From Paraglomus occultum (Eukaryota > Glomeromycota > Glomeromycetes > Paraglomerales > Paraglomeraceae): 10,639 nucleotides of DNA. The notes beneath the pieces were generated by a model. The model saw only the letters and a list, made by a program, of their open reading frames with translations. It was not told where the DNA came from and made no database searches. The DNA lies in NCBI GenBank assembly GCA_910592205.1, contig CAJVPJ010001306.1, positions 1 to 10,639 on the forward strand, written 5' to 3'. The translations under genes and the position numbers were made by a program. The number at the start of each line of letters is the position of its first letter. Position 1 is the stretch's first letter. This document shows positions 8,157 through 10,639 of this stretch, piece by piece.

Positions 8157-9993
8157 TCAAGGCTTAGAAAGAAATCTGTTGTCTAAAACAGATGCCAATG
8201 AAGAGTTTTCTTGGTAGCACTTGTTTAACGCTTCGTAAAATGACCGACCATTCATGTTACCATGCCACAAGTCACTTAGTTCATCCATCATTGTGACTAG
8301 CATATATGTATCAGTAGCACAGCTGCAGGAAACAGACCGCGGGTCACGCAATTTCAGACGGTCACTGTGAATGGGGTTGCCATGTCGTTGTGCGAATTCG
8401 CCAGAATCAATAACATAGAATATGCCTTTTACTGCTACAATATTTGGCCAACGTAGATCCACTATACTCCATCCACGTTCATGAACAGCATGAACACAAT
8501 GCACAATACAGTACATAGCTTCACGTAGCTGTTGAAGTGTCTTTACAAAGTTCACAATCCCCACAGGAGTCATTTCAAGCTGAAGTTCCAATCGATTGTT
8601 TGCTTTTGGATTTCGTCCTGATCGTTGTATTTCGGCAGTTTCTAAATATTCGATACCTCGAGTTGCATTATAGAAAGATATAATCCTAGTATACAATGCA
8701 ATAGATGAGGTGAACAAATGCAACAATTACTCAAGTCGCAAACAAACATGGATATACCATCATACCAAAACACACCTATCTATTTCATGCGTCGGCATGC
8801 CAAAGTAGACTTTAACAACACTTGAGTAGTTTATAGTGAGCATGCGACCCCACCAACCATCTGATTCTGGTTCACGAATGTTTGGCACACCGAATCCATA
8901 TTCAGGAGATGAAGCAACTTGTGTTATCGCCCATTTACTATAACGTGCCACGTTGATGCAGGCATGAATACAACTGTGTGAGATAAAGATAAAACAGAAT
9001 TAAAATATGGAAGCATGACAGTAAAAGAAATCGAAGTACTCAAACTGAAAGTATTTCACCGGAAAGCCGCCTGTTTGCCTTTAGAAAGATCCATTTGAAA
9101 CTCATTGGTCAGCTGACGTGCACGATTAAGTTTATTAAATGAAATTATGTCATAAGCCACTGCGATAGCAATGATAAACGGTAAGTCACAGTAATGAGGG
9201 GACCATGAAAATTTTGTCTTGAGTTCATTTTTAGCTATTGTAAGATCATATTTGTTGTACTCTCCTCCATTAGTACTATGGGAACTTCATGCACATGTGC
9301 ATCAACACGCTTTCTCTTCAGAGTACTACTACAAGTCATGTTTCGATTTGAATCAAGTCCAGAAAGTAAACTGATGATGCCAAGGATACCACCATCCCGA
9401 CCATGAAGGCCGTCTTCAGAGCCACCTTCTTTTTCGTTCTTTAAGATTTTTAGCACATGATGCTGGATATCACCATGAAAGTCAAAAGAGGGCTTTATGA
9501 TGGAATGTGATTCGGACTGTTGAATCTCGCGGAAGTAGTCAGCTGGCAGGTAATGTTCCAGCTCATTCGTTAGTATGTGGATTGGTTGATCCAAAGGGAG
9601 GTCAAACCGAAAGGTTGCATCATCAACTGGCTCTACGACGTAAGATTCAAGACGTCGAACGGGTGGTATAACTGCAGACAGAATACATGAATGGAGAGAT
9701 GTCAACACACCTACGTACACACTACTCTACGTTCCCAACGCCCGAGTCACAAAGTCGTTACATCCCATGTATCCAACGCCTTCGCCACAAAAACTCTTAC
9801 CTTGACACCGTCTCTTTATGAAGCTGACGATGCTTCTTGCGTCTATGGGTGATGCACCAAGCTGTTCCCATACTTCTGCAGCATCCAGCCCAATGATGTA
9901 TTCCCAAGTCTTGGTACTTATCTTTTCCTTTACCACCGCAAGATCGTTGTCTTCCAGAAACTGAAGAAAGTCTTCGAAATTGGTCTTTGCCAT
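8157..9993 (-). CDS. Four-exon effector-like protein with degenerate kinase domain
   Basis: Exons: 9801-9993, 9060-9671, 8776-8973 and 8157-8685, all with GT-AG introns and matching phases. The total is about 510 residues if one frame change near 9260 is allowed. Exon 1 (64 residues, MAKTNFEDFLQFLEDND...) looks like a small helical SAM-like domain. Exon 2 opens VIPPVRRLESYVVEPVDD, then after a Gly-rich linker and KRKRVD basic patch (possible nuclear signal) continues with TIAKNELKTKFSW and CDLPFIIAIAVAYDII. Exons 3-4 form a kinase-like fold: VVKVYF lysine near 323, and SIVDLRWPNIV with Asp near 411 and Asn near 416. VIDSGEF (near 426-432) replaces the DFG motif. There is no HRD histidine or clear glycine loop, so it may be a pseudokinase. 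All tryptophans are TGG and the stop is TGA. The break in exon 2 leaves open whether it is functional. Confidence 0.68.
8686..8775 (-). other. Intron 3 of the four-exon gene
   Basis: 90 bases, donor GATAG|GTGTGT and acceptor TATACTAG|GATT. Splicing restores an Arg codon (AG|G) and joins HEID-R-IISFY in frame. Confidence 0.65.
8974..9059 (-). other. Intron 2 of the four-exon gene
   Basis: 86 bases, donor TTTCCG|GTGAAA and acceptor ATCTCACACAG|TTGT. Splicing completes an Arg codon (CG|T) and joins QAAF-R-CIHAC in frame. The weak GTGAAA donor makes this the least certain of the introns, but the phase agreement is good. Confidence 0.6.
9258..9272 (-). other. Apparent frameshift inside exon 2
   Basis: Upstream the frame reads VPIVLMEE and would stop 11 codons later at 9235. 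The protein-like continuation (YNKYDLTIAKNELKTK) lies in the -1 frame starting in the same GGAGGAGAG purine tract. One base appears to be missing. It may be a mutation, a sequencing error in a purine repeat, or a splice event I cannot model. Confidence 0.6.
9672..9800 (-). other. Intron 1 of the four-exon gene, with two donors
   Basis: 129 bases, donor CAAG|GTAAGAG (first intron base 9800) and acceptor TTCTGTCTGCAG|TTAT (last intron base 9672). A second donor, GGGAT|GTAACG, lies at 9761. Using it would lengthen exon 1 by exactly 39 bases (13 codons, all open) and keep phase 1. The two donor regions are diverged tandem copies of each other. Confidence 0.75.
9710..9761 (-). repeat. 52-base intronic repeat, copy B
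   Basis: Matches 7097-7148 at 48 of 52 positions. Read from the minus strand it begins with GTAACGACTTTGTGACTCGG, here inside intron 1. The exons on either side of the two copies are unrelated. Confidence 0.85.
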
Positions 9994-10076
9994 TTTTCGT
10001 TTTCGTTGGAAAGATGCGCGATATACTAACGCCGATCAGTGGCTTAATCAATGACGTATTATTGGGAACTTTCAAA

Positions 10077-10208
10077 ATGTCTCGTTTAGTTAGAATATTG
10101 TGACTCGAAAAGATTTGCTATAAAAAATCGACAGAAATTGAGCTAGTTTACGAAAAAGCTTCGCGAACTGCTTTACAAAAATCCATCCAACAAACTTCTT
10201 CATTTTAA
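10077..10208 (+). CDS. Small basic protein read with TGA as Trp
   Basis: 43 residues from ATG 10077 to TAA 10206-10208, with one in-frame TGA read as tryptophan (RILWLEK). Lys/Glu-rich and helical in character, with no membrane segment. The next ATG follows after a single base (TAA-A-ATG), which argues for a real operon. The start lies only about 80 bases from the start of the divergent nuclear-type gene at 9993, so the junction between the two kinds of DNA is within 9994-10077 or just inside this gene. Without the next two genes I would not call it. Family unknown. Confidence 0.45.
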
Positions 10209-10209
10209 A

Positions 10210-10359
10210 ATGTTTGCTCTCACAAGCGAATTTATTCTTGGATTATTGATCAGAATTATCCTCGGATATTCCCTTAAAATTCACAAAGATCAGCTGCGTA
10301 ATATAAATCAAAAAATTGATAAAATAATCAATTTAGTTGAGCCGAAGAAAAAAATCTAA
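10210..10359 (+). CDS. Small single-pass membrane protein
   Basis: 49 residues, ATG 10210 to TAA 10357-10359. A hydrophobic helix near the N-terminus (about residues 2-20, FILGLLIRIILGY) is followed by a charged helix (NINQKIDKIIN) with heptad-like Ile spacing and a KKK tail. It resembles small membrane-anchored coiled-coil proteins common in phage- and plasmid-like modules. It overlaps the next frame by 23 bases, and its start is separated from the previous stop by one base. Function unknown. Confidence 0.62.
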   Translation: MFALTSEFILGLLIRIILGYSLKIHKDQLRNINQKIDKIINLVEPKKKI

Positions 10360-10639
10360 GACTAACAAACAAATTGGCCAACGTAACTATCCACCAGAAA
10401 TCGAAAACTTGTGGAATAATTTAATCCTATTATACGAAAAAAGAATTAAATCGGATTCAAAATTTTTATTTAACAAAATGGTGCTTGAAATCCATAAGTT
10501 ACTCGGTGAAGGAAAGAGCATTGCTGTTTCTACAATAAGAAACTTTTTACCTACGAAGAACAATTCCGCGGAAGACATCTATTATGGCAATTCGATGTTG
10601 GATTGAGGAGGAAAAGAAGAAAACCGTAAACGACGAAGA
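10337..10639 (+). CDS. Basic helical protein, 3' end beyond the window, TGA as Trp
   Basis: The frame opens just after a TAG with TTG at 10337 as the most likely start, overlapping the upstream gene by 23 bases. It begins with a very basic head (SRRKKSKTNKQ), then PEIENLWNNLILLYEK and a long amphipathic helix (FNKMVLEIHKLLGEGKSIAV) leading to STIRNFLPTKNN, which resembles a small HTH-like region. At 10604-10606 it meets TGA. Read as Trp the frame continues with GGKEENRKRRR to the last base of the window, consistent with code 4. Under the standard code it would be an 89-residue protein. A nucleic-acid-binding role is plausible from the basic ends, but no family is recognised. Confidence 0.6.

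Noticed and set aside
10387-10578. Minus-strand frame opposite the last gene
   Set aside because: Antisense shadow; it lacks coupling with neighbours and the plus-strand frame continues through TGA to the window end.
1-10639. CRISPR array, rRNA, tRNA or replication origin
   Set aside because: No regularly spaced direct repeats, conserved rRNA words or cloverleaf were seen on either strand.

Overview
The window looks like a mosaic of two genetic systems. Two blocks, 1 to about 3045 and 10077 to the end, are AT-rich. They carry tightly packed small genes in which TGA falls only where tryptophan is expected, and the genes end in TAA or TAG. This is the Mollicutes code (translation table 4). The block from about 5010 to 10000 is richer in GC. 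It holds two Crinkler/effector-like kinase genes with GT-AG introns, AATAAA poly(A) signals, TGG for every tryptophan and TGA as the true stop, so it is eukaryotic nuclear DNA. The best fitting setting is an arbuscular mycorrhizal fungus (Glomeromycotina) and its Mycoplasma-related endobacterium. This is inferred from style and from general knowledge of those genomes, not from any database search.

Layout. 2-397 and 397-966 (+) are two coupled code-4 genes: a coiled-coil protein and a zinc-ribbon/coiled-coil protein. 965-1372 is a large imperfect inverted repeat, followed by an eroded coding remnant up to 1557 and an 83-bp hairpin at 1750-1832. 1893-3045 (-) encodes a code-4 membrane protein with an N-terminal CxxC module that is split by a frameshift. 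3220-4982 (-) is a decayed copy of a eukaryote-type DUF7869-like transposase gene. Its five recognisable tryptophan sites now read TGA (four) or TAG (one). 5324-7368 (-) is a two-exon kinase gene whose 5' end abuts a second, truncated copy of the transposase (7357-7996, -). 8157-9993 (-) is a four-exon gene with a degenerate kinase-like C-terminus and one apparent frameshift. 10077-10639 (+) is a second code-4 operon of three tiny genes.

The main points of interest are: (i) nuclear intron-containing genes bracketed by code-4 bacterial-type DNA; (ii) a eukaryotic transposon family apparently written in the code-4 dialect and present in both contexts; (iii) a 52-base sequence shared by the first introns of two otherwise different effector-like genes, suggesting intron-mediated domain shuffling; and (iv) a duplicated splice donor giving an in-frame 39-base alternative. 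An assembly chimaera between host and endosymbiont is the main alternative for (i). Read-spanning checks at about 5010 and 10000-10077 would settle it.
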